From contig NTJN01000001.1 of the NCBI GenBank assembly GCA_002457515.1, positions 62,001-126,000 on the forward strand: a stretch of 64,000 nt of DNA, read 5' to 3'. This stretch comes from Pelagibacterales bacterium MED-G40. GTDB taxonomy: Bacteria; Pseudomonadota; Alphaproteobacteria; Pelagibacterales; Pelagibacteraceae. The position numbers and the translations under genes are program-made. Every line of letters starts with the position of its first letter. Position 1 is the stretch's first letter. The notes below the pieces were generated by a model that saw nothing but the letters and a program-made list of their open reading frames with translations, had not been told where the DNA came from and did not search any database. This document shows positions 17,545 through 25,613 of this stretch, piece by piece.

Positions 17545-19464
17545 ATGAGTAAAGTAATTGGAATAGATCTTGGAACAACTAATTCTTGTGTAGCGATCAT
17601 GGATGGCTCTCAGGCTAAAGTATTAGAAAATACTGAAGGAGCTAGAACAACACCCTCTGTAGTAGCTTTTTTAGATAATGATGAAAAATTAGTTGGTCAA
17701 CCTGCAAAAAGACAAGCTGTAACTAATCCAGAAAATACTGTTTTTGCAGCCAAAAGATTAATAGGAAGAGTTTTTGAGGACAACTCAGTACAAAAAGATG
17801 TTGAGAAAGTTCCTTTTAAAATAATTAAATCAGACAAAGGAGAAGCCTGGGTAGAAGGCAAAGGTAAAAAATATTCTCCAGCTCAAATTTCAGCTTTTGT
17901 TTTACAAAAAATGAAGGAAACTGCAGAAAAATATTTAGGTCAATCTGTAACAAAGGCAGTTATAACTGTGCCAGCTTATTTCAATGACGCTCAAAGACAA
18001 GCAACTAAAGATGCTGGTAAAATTGCTGGACTAGAAGTTTTAAGAATTATAAACGAACCTACGGCTGCCTCTTTAGCTTACGGATTAGATAAAAAAGGTG
18101 GTAAAAAAATTGCAGTGTACGATTTAGGTGGAGGTACTTTCGATGTATCAATTTTAGAAATAGGTGATGGAGTGTTTGAAGTTAAGTCAACTAATGGAGA
18201 TACTTTTTTAGGTGGTGAAGATTTTGATGATGAAATTGTTAACTATTTAATTTCGGAATTTAAGAAAGACAATGGAATAAATCTTAAAGGTGACAAACTT
18301 GCATTACAAAGATTAAAGGAAGCTGCAGAAAAAGCTAAAATAGAGTTATCTTCTGCAACGCAAACAGAGATAAATTTGCCTTTTTTAACTGCTGATAAAA
18401 CTGGTCCTAAACATTTAAATCTAAAATTCACTAGAGCTAAATTAGAGGCGTTGGTAGAAAATTTAATAGAAAAAACATTAGCTCCCTGCAAAACTGCACT
18501 TAAGGACTCTGGTTTTTCTGCCGCAGAAATAAATGAAGTAGTTTTAGTTGGTGGGATGACAAGAATGCCTAAAATAATTGAGACTGTAAAAAATTTTTTT
18601 GGAAAAGAGCCAAATAAAAGTGTAAATCCAGATGAAGTCGTTGCAATGGGAGCGGCTATTCAAGCAGGTGTGCTTCAAGGTGATGTAAAAGATGTTCTAT
18701 TGTTAGATGTTACGCCGTTATCTCTTGGTATTGAAACTTTGGGTGGCGTTTCTACAAAACTTATTGAAAAAAATACGACAATACCAACTAAAAAAAGCCA
18801 GGTCTTTTCAACAGCTGAAGATAACCAACCCGCTGTTTCTATAAGAGTCCTTCAAGGAGAGAGAGAAATGGCAGCTGATAATAAAATTTTAGGTAACTTT
18901 GAATTGGTTGGAATTCCTAATGCGCCTAGAGGCGTTCCTCAAATAGAGGTTACTTTTGATATCGATGCTAACGGAATAGTTAATGTTTCTGCAAAAGATA
19001 AAGGAACTGGTAAAGAACAAAAAATTCAAATTCAAGCTTCTGGTGGCTTAACCGAGGAAGAAATAAGCAAAATGGTTAAAGAAGCTGAAGCAAATAAAGA
19101 TGCAGATAAAAAGAAAAGAGAAACTGTGGATGTAAGAAACCAGGCAGATAGTATTATCCATACAACAGAAAAGAGTCTTAAAGAGCACGGTGATAAAGTT
19201 ACCTCTGAAGAGAAAAAGGCAATAGAAACAGCTATGTCCGACTTAAGAAATGCTTTGAAAGGAACTGATACTGAGGAAGTTAAAAAGAAAACCCAAGGTT
19301 TAATACAAGCCTCAATGAAGTTAGGTGAAGCAGTTTACAAAAGCCAACAAAAACCTGGTGAAAAGCCTGACGATAAAAAAACTGATAAAGAGGATAAAGA
19401 GAAAGAAAATGTTGTTGATGCAGAAGTAGTTGATGGCAAAGAAGACAAAGAAAAAAGAGCCTAA
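17545..19464 (+). CDS. dnaK: Chaperone DnaK (Hsp70)
   Basis: Central ATP-dependent folding chaperone. The nucleotide-binding domain (1 to about 385) opens with [14 protein letters not shown] and contains [13 protein letters not shown]. The interdomain linker [19 protein letters not shown] follows, then the substrate-binding domain and lid. The C-terminus is a Lys/Asp/Glu-rich tail with [10 protein letters not shown] in place of the common EEVD-like end. Length 639 residues, full. It has its own heat-shock-like promoter in addition to read-through from grpE. Confidence 0.98.
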   Translation: MSKVIGIDLGTTNSCVAIMDGSQAKVLENTEGARTTPSVVAFLDNDEKLVGQPAKRQAVTNPENTVFAAKRLIGRVFEDNSVQKDVEKVPFKIIKSDKGEAWVEGKGKKYSPAQISAFVLQKMKETAEKYLGQSVTKAVITVPAYFNDAQRQATKDAGKIAGLEVLRIINEPTAASLAYGLDKKGGKKIAVYDLGGGTFDVSILEIGDGVFEVKSTNGDTFLGGEDFDDEIVNYLISEFKKDNGINLKGDKLALQRLKEAAEKAKIELSSATQTEINLPFLTADKTGPKHLNLKFTRAKLEALVENLIEKTLAPCKTALKDSGFSAAEINEVVLVGGMTRMPKIIETVKNFFGKEPNKSVNPDEVVAMGAAIQAGVLQGDVKDVLLLDVTPLSLGIETLGGVSTKLIEKNTTIPTKKSQVFSTAEDNQPAVSIRVLQGEREMAADNKILGNFELVGIPNAPRGVPQIEVTFDIDANGIVNVSAKDKGTGKEQKIQIQASGGLTEEEISKMVKEAEANKDADKKKRETVDVRNQADSIIHTTEKSLKEHGDKVTSEEKKAIETAMSDLRNALKGTDTEEVKKKTQGLIQASMKLGEAVYKSQQKPGEKPDDKKTDKEDKEKENVVDAEVVDGKEDKEKRA

Positions 19465-19491
19465 GACCAATTAATAAGGACAAACCTTTTT

Positions 19492-20619
19492 ATGGCTAAA
19501 AGAGATTATTACGATGTCTTAGGTGTAAACAAATCAGCTGACAAAGAAGAAATCAAAAAAGCTTACAGAAAATTAGCTCTAAAACATCATCCTGATAAAA
19601 ATAAAGGTGATAAGAGTTCAGAAGAAAAATTCAAAGAGGCAAGTGAAGCGTACCATGTACTTTCTGATGAAAAAAGAAAAGCAAATTATGATCAGTTTGG
19701 ACATGCAGCCTTTCAAGGAGCGGGAGGCCAGGGAGGTTTTAGCAACTTTGATTTTTCATCCTCTTTTTCTGATATTTTTGAAGATGTATTCGGAGATTTT
19801 GGTTTTGGAAGACAATCTAGAGGTGGAAGATCGAGAAATAGAGGTAACGATTTAAGATACGATATATCAATTAATTTAAATGATGCATTTATCGGAACAG
19901 AAAAAAAAGTAAATTATACAACTTATAAAAAATGTAAAACGTGCTCAGGAAGCGGTGCTAAGCCAGGGTCAAAACCTTCAGCTTGTAGCTATTGTGGGGG
20001 ACAAGGTAGAGTTAGATCTAGTCAAGGCTTCTTCACCATACAACAAACCTGCCCTGAGTGTGGTGGAGAAGGACAAAAAATTACAAATCCTTGTGGTAAT
20101 TGCAATGGTATGGGTAAACAACAATCTAATGAGAATGTTGCTGTAAAAATTCCTCAAGGTGTCGATGATGGAACAAGAATTAGATTAGCTGGAAAAGGTG
20201 AGGCAGGAAGTAAAGGAGGATCAAATGGGGATTTATATTTGTTCATTTCGGTTGAACCGCATAATATTTTTAAAAGATCTGAGGAAAATCTTTATTATGA
20301 GTTACCTATTTCGTTCACAGATGCAGCTCTAGGATCTACAGTAGAGGTACCTTCTATTGACGGCAAAAAAACAAAAATTAAAATTCCATCTGGAACTCAA
20401 AGTGGAAAACAATTAAGACTTAAGGGAAAGGGCATGCCTGTACTTAAAAGAAATATTTATGGAGATTTATATATAAGAATTATAACTGAGGTACCAACTT
20501 CATTAACTAAAAGACAAAAAGAATTACTTATAGAATTTAAAACATTGGAAGATACTAAATCAAATCCTTTAATAAAAAGCTTTTTTGAAAAAGCTAAAAA
20601 ATTTTGGAATAAGTCATAA
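19492..20619 (+). CDS. dnaJ: Co-chaperone DnaJ (Hsp40)
   Basis: Delivers substrates to DnaK and stimulates its ATPase. The J domain (1-70) has the HPD triad at 33-35. A Gly/Phe-rich linker (about 75-120) is followed by four CxxCxGxG zinc repeats ([32 protein letters not shown]) and the C-terminal substrate domains. Length 375 residues. It lies 27 bases after dnaK with an AATAAGGA ribosome-binding site. Confidence 0.98.
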   Translation: MAKRDYYDVLGVNKSADKEEIKKAYRKLALKHHPDKNKGDKSSEEKFKEASEAYHVLSDEKRKANYDQFGHAAFQGAGGQGGFSNFDFSSSFSDIFEDVFGDFGFGRQSRGGRSRNRGNDLRYDISINLNDAFIGTEKKVNYTTYKKCKTCSGSGAKPGSKPSACSYCGGQGRVRSSQGFFTIQQTCPECGGEGQKITNPCGNCNGMGKQQSNENVAVKIPQGVDDGTRIRLAGKGEAGSKGGSNGDLYLFISVEPHNIFKRSEENLYYELPISFTDAALGSTVEVPSIDGKKTKIKIPSGTQSGKQLRLKGKGMPVLKRNIYGDLYIRIITEVPTSLTKRQKELLIEFKTLEDTKSNPLIKSFFEKAKKFWNKS

Positions 20620-20624
20620 ATTAA

Positions 20625-20792
20625 ATGGAAATTCATCAGATAATGTCTGCAATTTTTTTAATTGCAGTTTTAGCGCTAGTCTTACCTGGTTTTTTAGCTA
20701 CAAATACTAAGGTAAAACAATTTTTAAATAATTTATCAATCTGGACTATAATTGTACTTATTATTATTGTAATTATTTACTTAATTAAATAA
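20625..20792 (+). CDS. 55-residue predicted membrane protein, absent from the ORF track
   Basis: A small open frame fills the gap between dnaJ and dapB. It starts at ATG 20625, five bases after the dnaJ stop, and its TAA shares one base with the dapB ATG (TAATG). The protein has two hydrophobic stretches: about 8-25 (AIFLIAVLALVLPGFLAT) and about 40-54 (IIVLIIIVIIYLI), joined by a short polar loop with TKVKQ. No family is recognised. The exact packing between two essential genes and the membrane-like composition argue for a real gene. Confidence 0.65.
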   Translation: MEIHQIMSAIFLIAVLALVLPGFLATNTKVKQFLNNLSIWTIIVLIIIVIIYLIK

Positions 20793-21565
20793 TGAAAAAA
20801 ATCAATTTAACTATTGCTGGATGTGAAGGCAGAATGGGCAAACAACTCATTAAGTCTTCTAAAATTAATAAGAATTTTAAATTAGTGTCTTTAACAGAAA
20901 ATAGAAAAATTAATAAAAAGATAAGCGGAATAAGACCTGAACTAAACACAAGTCGCGCATTTAAAAAAGCAAATGTTATAATCGATTTTACTGTTCCAAA
21001 ATGTACCTTAGAAATTTTAAAATTTGCAGTGAAACAAAAAAAAAGAGTTGTTATTGGTACGACTGGTTTTACTAAAAAACAAGAAAAAGTTATTAAAAAT
21101 TACTCAAAAAAAATTCCTATTTTAAAAGCTGGAAACATGAGTTTGGGAGTAAATCTATTAATGTATTTAACTGAAATAGCTTCAAAGTCTCTAGGAAAAA
21201 ACTTTTTAAGTAAAGTTTATGAAGTTCATCATAGACACAAGAAAGATTATCCTTCTGGGACAGCTTTAATGCTTGGAAAAGGAATAGCTGTAGGAAAAAA
21301 TAAAAATTTTTATAATTTAATTGGTAAAAAATATTTAAATAAAAAAAACTTCCCTTATAGTAAAAAAATAAATTTCAACTCGATAAGAAAGGGGGAAGTT
21401 GTCGGAGAACACGAGGTTAAGTTTTCTAGCGGTAAAGAAATTGTAACTTTAAATCATGAGTCTTTTGACAGAGCTTTGTATTCTGAGGGTGCTCTAGCTG
21501 CAGCTAAATGGATAATGGGTAAAAAGCCAGGTCTTTACTCTATGAGAAATCTTTTAAATTTTTAA
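20792..21565 (+). CDS. dapB: 4-hydroxy-tetrahydrodipicolinate reductase
   Basis: Second committed step of the diaminopimelate/lysine pathway, supplying lysine and peptidoglycan. The nucleotide-binding motif is TIAGCEGRMGKQL at the N-terminus. The active-site segment EVHHRHKKDYPSGTAL is present at about 148-163. Length 257 residues. Its start overlaps the preceding small ORF by one base, and nth begins directly after its stop, so dnaJ-orf55-dapB-nth-pfkB look co-transcribed. Confidence 0.95.
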   Translation: MKKINLTIAGCEGRMGKQLIKSSKINKNFKLVSLTENRKINKKISGIRPELNTSRAFKKANVIIDFTVPKCTLEILKFAVKQKKRVVIGTTGFTKKQEKVIKNYSKKIPILKAGNMSLGVNLLMYLTEIASKSLGKNFLSKVYEVHHRHKKDYPSGTALMLGKGIAVGKNKNFYNLIGKKYLNKKNFPYSKKINFNSIRKGEVVGEHEVKFSSGKEIVTLNHESFDRALYSEGALAAAKWIMGKKPGLYSMRNLLNF

Positions 21566-22219
21566 GTGAATAATAAAGATAAATCTAAGATTATTTTGAA
21601 GATTTTAAATAAAACCTATCCAAAAGTTCCAATACCTTTAAATTACAAAAATACATTTACTCTTTTAGTTTCCGTATTACTTTCAGCTCAATGTACCGAT
21701 GTTAATGTAAACAATGTAACAAAAAATATTTATCCAAAATACAATCGCCCTCATCACTTTTTAAAATTGGGAAGAAAAAAGATTGAAAAATTGATAAAAA
21801 GAATTGGTATTTTTAGAGTGAAAGCTAAAAGTATTTTTTATTTATCTAAAATACTAGTTGAAAAGTATAAAGGTAAAGTTCCAAGTTCTTTTGAAGAATT
21901 AGAGCAACTTCCTGGTGTAGGGCATAAAACAGCCAGCGTAGTAATGTCTCAAGGATTTGGATACCCTGCTTTTCCAGTTGATACTCATATTCACAGATTG
22001 GCTCAAAGATGGGGTTTAACTAGTGGCAAAAATGTTGTGCAGACCGAAAAAGATCTTAAAAAAAATTTTCCTAAAAAATACTGGAATAAACTTCATTTGC
22101 AAATAATTTGGTATGGAAGGGAATATTGTAAAGCAAGAGATTGTTTCGGTATAACTTGTAAAATTTGTAAAAGCTGTTATCCAACTAGAAAAAAGCCAGT
22201 TAAAACAAAAAAAGCTTAA
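21566..22219 (+). CDS. nth: Endonuclease III
   Basis: DNA glycosylase/AP lyase that removes oxidised pyrimidines. The helix-hairpin-helix LEQLPGVGHKTASVV supplies the catalytic K121, and the GPD-type segment FPVDTH supplies D139. A Cys-rich C-terminus binds the 4Fe-4S cluster, but the spacing differs from the standard C-x6-C-x2-C-x5-C. Cysteines are at 188, 193, 198, 201 and 204, and position 195, where the second ligand is expected, is Gly. The start codon is GTG, immediately after the dapB stop. Confidence 0.92.
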   Translation: MNNKDKSKIILKILNKTYPKVPIPLNYKNTFTLLVSVLLSAQCTDVNVNNVTKNIYPKYNRPHHFLKLGRKKIEKLIKRIGIFRVKAKSIFYLSKILVEKYKGKVPSSFEELEQLPGVGHKTASVVMSQGFGYPAFPVDTHIHRLAQRWGLTSGKNVVQTEKDLKKNFPKKYWNKLHLQIIWYGREYCKARDCFGITCKICKSCYPTRKKPVKTKKA

Positions 22220-23149
22220 ATGAAAATATTAGGTATTGGAAATGCAATCGTTGACGTTATTTGTAAAGTAGATGAAAGTTTTTTATTAAGTAATAAATTA
22301 ACGAAAAGCACAATGAAACTTGTAGATGAAGTTGAATTTAAAAAATTATTATCTAATCTAAAAATTGAACAAACAGTTTCTGGTGGTTCTGTAGCAAATT
22401 CAATTGTTGGTATTTCTCAACTTGGTAGTAAGGCCGGATTTATAGGCAAAGTTAACGACGATGAGTTAGGTGCTAAATATGAAGAAGGTTTAAAAAAAGA
22501 AAATGTTGAATATTTCTACTCTAAGAAAAAAGAAGCATCGCCAACTGGAACTTGCTTAATATTAATAACTCCAGACTCTGAAAGAACTATGTGCACATTT
22601 TTGGGTGTTGCTGGAAAAATTAATACTGATGATATTAATGACTTAGCTATAAAAGAAAGTGAATTGATCTTTTTAGAAGGTTATTTGTGGGATGAAGGAG
22701 AGCCAAAATCTGCATTTAACAAGGCGTTAGAACTTTCAAAAAAATCCGCAATGTCGTTATCTGATAAATTTTGTGTAGATAGACATAAAAAGAATTTTTT
22801 TGATTTAGTAAAAAATAAATTAGATATTACTTTTGCAAATGAACAAGAAATAATGTCATTAATTGATGCAAAATCTTTTAGTGATGTAGTAGAGTTTGGA
22901 AAGAAATTAAACAAATTATTGATTATAACTAGAGGTGAAAAAGGAAGTATGTCTATAAGTGGAGAAGAAATTTTTGAATGCCAGAGTAAAAAAAATCTAA
23001 AAGTTATTGATTTAACAGGAGCTGGCGATTTATTTGCAGCTGGATTTTTACATGGTTTTATCAATAAAATGTCAGAAAAGGAAAGTTTAGAAACAGGAAC
23101 AGAAATGGCTTCAAAAGTTATACAAAAAATTGGCGCTAGACTTAGCTAA
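22220..23149 (+). CDS. PfkB-family kinase, adenosine kinase-like
   Basis: Ribokinase/PfkB sugar or nucleoside kinase. The signature is IDLTGAGDLFAAGFLHG near the C-terminus, with the catalytic Asp in GAGD. The N-terminal ILGIGNAIVDVICKVDESFL and SGGSVANSIVGISQLG resemble the adenosine kinase branch common in alphaproteobacteria. Length 309 residues. The substrate is inferred from resemblance only. It starts right at the nth stop, and its 3' end overlaps the convergent ArfA-like gene by eight bases. Confidence 0.85.
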   Translation: MKILGIGNAIVDVICKVDESFLLSNKLTKSTMKLVDEVEFKKLLSNLKIEQTVSGGSVANSIVGISQLGSKAGFIGKVNDDELGAKYEEGLKKENVEYFYSKKKEASPTGTCLILITPDSERTMCTFLGVAGKINTDDINDLAIKESELIFLEGYLWDEGEPKSAFNKALELSKKSAMSLSDKFCVDRHKKNFFDLVKNKLDITFANEQEIMSLIDAKSFSDVVEFGKKLNKLLIITRGEKGSMSISGEEIFECQSKKNLKVIDLTGAGDLFAAGFLHGFINKMSEKESLETGTEMASKVIQKIGARLS

Positions 23150-23261
23150 ATTTTTTTCCTTTTTTTCTTGAGTAACTACCTTTTCCTTTTTTAGGTTTTA
23201 TAACTCTCAATCTATACTTTTTTGAATGTAAATCTCTAGCTATTTTATTTCTTTTTTTCAT
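23142..23261 (-). CDS. arfA: ArfA-like alternative ribosome-rescue factor, 39 residues
   Basis: Too short for the ORF track. From ATG 23261 the minus strand encodes 39 residues, MKKRNKIARD... ending KKFS. The core RLRVIKPKKGKGSYSRKKGK lines up with the E. coli ArfA segment [20 protein letters not shown], the part that enters the empty mRNA channel and recruits RF2. ArfA rescues ribosomes stalled on messages without a stop codon when tmRNA fails. The start overlaps the response-regulator stop as ATGA, which suggests coupled translation. The family assignment rests on motif recall. A short basic ribosomal-protein-like peptide is the alternative. Confidence 0.75.
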   Translation of the reverse strand: MKKRNKIARDLHSKKYRLRVIKPKKGKGSYSRKKGKKFS

Positions 23262-23893
23262 AAAGAATATCCTGTCTTAAAATTATTGATAAAATTTTGG
23301 TCTTTAAACTGATCAAAAATTTTTTTCCTCAGGCGATAAATATGTGTCTCCACTGTGTGAGTATCAGCATCATCTGAGTATTTCCAAACTGCTTTTAAAA
23401 TATCTAATTTTTTTATAGGTTTTTTTTCATTAAATAATAATTCCAATAATTGAATTTCTTTTTCTGTAAGGATTATAAATAAGTCGTTTTTTTTTAATTT
23501 TTTTTCATTTTTATCCAGAATATAATCCTTTAATTTTATAAATGAATTTTTTCTAAATTGTTTTTTAGTCACTAAATCAATTATTTTTTCATTAAAATCA
23601 TGGATATTTAGTGGTTTTGAAATTTTGTCATCAAATTTTAAATCTGCAAAAATATCAGATTTATAGATAATTAATTTTGGAATGCTAGTTTCTTTCAAAA
23701 ATTTTATAATCTTTTTATCCTTAAGAATTAAGTCTTCTATTACATATAGACCGTAATAAGAGGATGTATCAACTTTTTTGTCCACTTTAAAAAAATCAAA
23801 ATTAAAATTGAAATGATCTTTAAGTTCAACAAATGAGTTGATAAAATGATCTGAAGAAAAAACTAATACATTAATGTTGTTATTACTATGCAT
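23258..23893 (-). CDS. Atypical OmpR/PhoB-type response regulator
   Basis: The C-terminal half (about 115-211) is a winged-helix DNA-binding domain of the OmpR/PhoB type (LTEKEIQLLELLF, then THTVETHIYRLRKKI). The N-terminal receiver domain is degenerate. The acidic pair is replaced by FSSD, the phospho-Asp position appears as Glu in GLYVIEDL, and the conserved Lys is kept in ISKPL. No histidine kinase is adjacent. It may act without phosphorylation. The start codon abuts that of the divergent L,D-transpeptidase. Its regulatory targets are unknown; the neighbouring cell-wall gene is an obvious candidate. Confidence 0.8.
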   Translation of the reverse strand: MHSNNNINVLVFSSDHFINSFVELKDHFNFNFDFFKVDKKVDTSSYYGLYVIEDLILKDKKIIKFLKETSIPKLIIYKSDIFADLKFDDKISKPLNIHDFNEKIIDLVTKKQFRKNSFIKLKDYILDKNEKKLKKNDLFIILTEKEIQLLELLFNEKKPIKKLDILKAVWKYSDDADTHTVETHIYRLRKKIFDQFKDQNFINNFKTGYSL

Positions 23894-24379
23894 ATAAAAC
23901 TAAAAAATAAAAATCTATACTTTCGTAATTATAAAGTAAAATGCTCTATAGGTAAAAGAGGAATTTCTGATAAAAAACGTGAGGGTGATAATTGTACACC
24001 AAGTGGGGTTTTTAAATTTATTGAGGTTTTTTATAGAAAAGACAGAAATAAAAAAATAAAAACATTAATAAAAAAAACATATATCACAAAAAATATGGGT
24101 TGGTGTGATGACCCCAAATCAAAGAAATATAACAAATTGGTTAGGTTTCCATTTCCATATAAATCTGAAAAACTTTATAGGAAAAATAGTCTATATGACA
24201 TACTCATTGTAATTAATTATAATTATAAACCGACTATTAGATTTAAAGGTAGCGCTATTTTTTTACACATAGCAAATAAAAGTTATAAACCCACTAGAGG
24301 ATGCATAGCTGTGTCTAAGAAAGACATGAGGATTCTCCTGAAATATATAACTAAGAAGACAAAACTTTTTATTTATTGA
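23888..24379 (+). CDS. L,D-transpeptidase (YkuD) family protein
   Basis: YkuD-fold enzyme of peptidoglycan cross-linking or modification. The catalytic motif is H127 in IFLHIAN, then TRGCIAV with C139. At 163 residues the protein is essentially a bare catalytic domain. No signal peptide is visible at the chosen start, which is odd for a periplasmic enzyme, although similar short alphaproteobacterial proteins exist. Its ATG abuts the start of the response regulator (ATGCAT), and its stop converges with yggS with a 7-base overlap. Confidence 0.85.
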   Translation: MHIKLKNKNLYFRNYKVKCSIGKRGISDKKREGDNCTPSGVFKFIEVFYRKDRNKKIKTLIKKTYITKNMGWCDDPKSKKYNKLVRFPFPYKSEKLYRKNSLYDILIVINYNYKPTIRFKGSAIFLHIANKSYKPTRGCIAVSKKDMRILLKYITKKTKLFIY

Positions 24380-25026
24380 TTTCTTTCTCCAAATATTGCG
24401 CTACCAATTCTTAAAAAGTTTGCCTCATATTTTAACGCTTTAAGATAATCTGAAGACATCCCCATACTTAAATTTTTTAACTTTAATAATTTATTTTTTT
24501 CGTTAATTAACCCAAAATATTTTTCTTCATTATTATCGTTAGGCGGGATACACATTAAGCCTATAACATCTAGTTTTTTTTCCTCAGTACAATAAGAGAA
24601 AAAATCACTCAGTTCATTCAATAGAATTCCTGATTTCTGTACTTCATTTCCAATATTTACTTGAATAAAATATTTTATTTTTCTTTTTGTCTCTGCCTCA
24701 GCTTTACTTAGGGTGTCTGCTAATTTTTTATTATCGAGAGAATGAATAAAGTCAAAAAGTTGGACAGCCTTTTTTGCCTTATTAGATTGAAGTTTACCGA
24801 CCATGTGTAATTTAACTTTACTATTGTCTCTTTTTAAATCATTCCATTTAGTAGTTGCTTCTTGAACTTTATTTTCTCCAAAATGATCATGGCCTATATT
24901 TAATAAAGGTTTTATATGGTCTATAGAAAATGTTTTGCTTATTGCAATTATATTGATAGTTTTGGATTTGCCTAAATTATTAATATTAGATTTTATTTTG
25001 TTAAACCTATCAACTATTATAGACAT
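24373..25026 (-). CDS. yggS: Pyridoxal phosphate homeostasis protein YggS/PROSC
   Basis: PLP-binding protein with an alanine-racemase-like barrel, needed for vitamin B6 balance. The PLP lysine lies in NIIAISKTFSIDHI near the N-terminus. GHDHFGENKVQEA and HMVGKLQSNK are family signatures, and LSMGMSSDYLKA with LRIGSAIFG binds the phosphate. Length 217 residues. It is divergent from the ThiE-like gene with only two bases between the start codons. Confidence 0.94.
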   Translation of the reverse strand: MSIIVDRFNKIKSNINNLGKSKTINIIAISKTFSIDHIKPLLNIGHDHFGENKVQEATTKWNDLKRDNSKVKLHMVGKLQSNKAKKAVQLFDFIHSLDNKKLADTLSKAEAETKRKIKYFIQVNIGNEVQKSGILLNELSDFFSYCTEEKKLDVIGLMCIPPNDNNEEKYFGLINEKNKLLKLKNLSMGMSSDYLKALKYEANFLRIGSAIFGERNQ

Positions 25027-25028
25027 AA

Positions 25029-25592
25029 ATGTTTACCTTTAAAAATAATTATTATTTATACATTGATAATACAAAATTACTAAATTTAAATTTAATAAAA
25101 AAAAGAAGCAAATTTAACATTATTTATCGAAATAACTTAAAAGATAACAATTTTGAAAGGTTAAGAATATTTAGAAACAGATGTAAAAAGAAATCAATTA
25201 AATTTTTTATAGCCAACGACTTTAAGTTATTTCAAAAAATTAAAGCAGATGGCCTCTATATCTCCTCTTATAACAAAAGTTTAAAATATCTAAATTATAA
25301 AGTCGTAAAAATAGGATCAGCACACGATACTAAAGAAATAAACACAAAAATCTTACAGGGGTGTAAAAGTATAATATTTTCAAGACTATTTAAAACAGAC
25401 TACAAAAATAAGAGGTCCTATTTAGGAGTTGTAAAATTTAACCTTATTACTTACCAGAATAAAGGTAGTTTGGTACCTTTAGGAGGAATACGTTTAAATA
25501 ATTTAAATAAACTTAATAAAGTTAATGCAAATGCATTTGTACTTATGTCAGAAATAAAAAAAAAGCCGGCTGTTATCAGCCGGCTTTTTTAA
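25029..25592 (+). CDS. Thiamine phosphate synthase-like protein
   Basis: A TIM-barrel protein resembling ThiE/TenI, which joins the pyrimidine and thiazole halves of thiamine. Recognisable pieces are FFIANDFKLFQKIKADGLYIS (Asn-Asp pair and DGxHL-like segment), the GSAHD segment, IIFSRLFKTDYKNK (phosphate region) and PLGGI. The usual QLREK near the N-terminus is reduced to IIYRNN. Enzyme activity is therefore likely but not certain; a non-catalytic or divergent role is possible. Length 187 residues. The last ten codons (KKPAVISRLF) and the stop are formed by the terminator hairpin. Confidence 0.7.
   Translation: MFTFKNNYYLYIDNTKLLNLNLIKKRSKFNIIYRNNLKDNNFERLRIFRNRCKKKSIKFFIANDFKLFQKIKADGLYISSYNKSLKYLNYKVVKIGSAHDTKEINTKILQGCKSIIFSRLFKTDYKNKRSYLGVVKFNLITYQNKGSLVPLGGIRLNNLNKLNKVNANAFVLMSEIKKKPAVISRLF
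25556..25590. terminator. Bidirectional intrinsic terminator
   Basis: A perfect 12-bp stem (aaaagccggctg / cagccggctttt) with a TTAT loop at 25561-25588. An A-run lies on its left and a T-run on its right, so it can terminate transcripts arriving from either side. It serves the highly expressed porin (minus) and the ThiE-like gene (plus). It overlaps the 3' coding end of the ThiE-like gene. Confidence 0.9.
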
Positions 25593-25613
25593 ATCTTTTA
25601 ACTTACTACGTAA

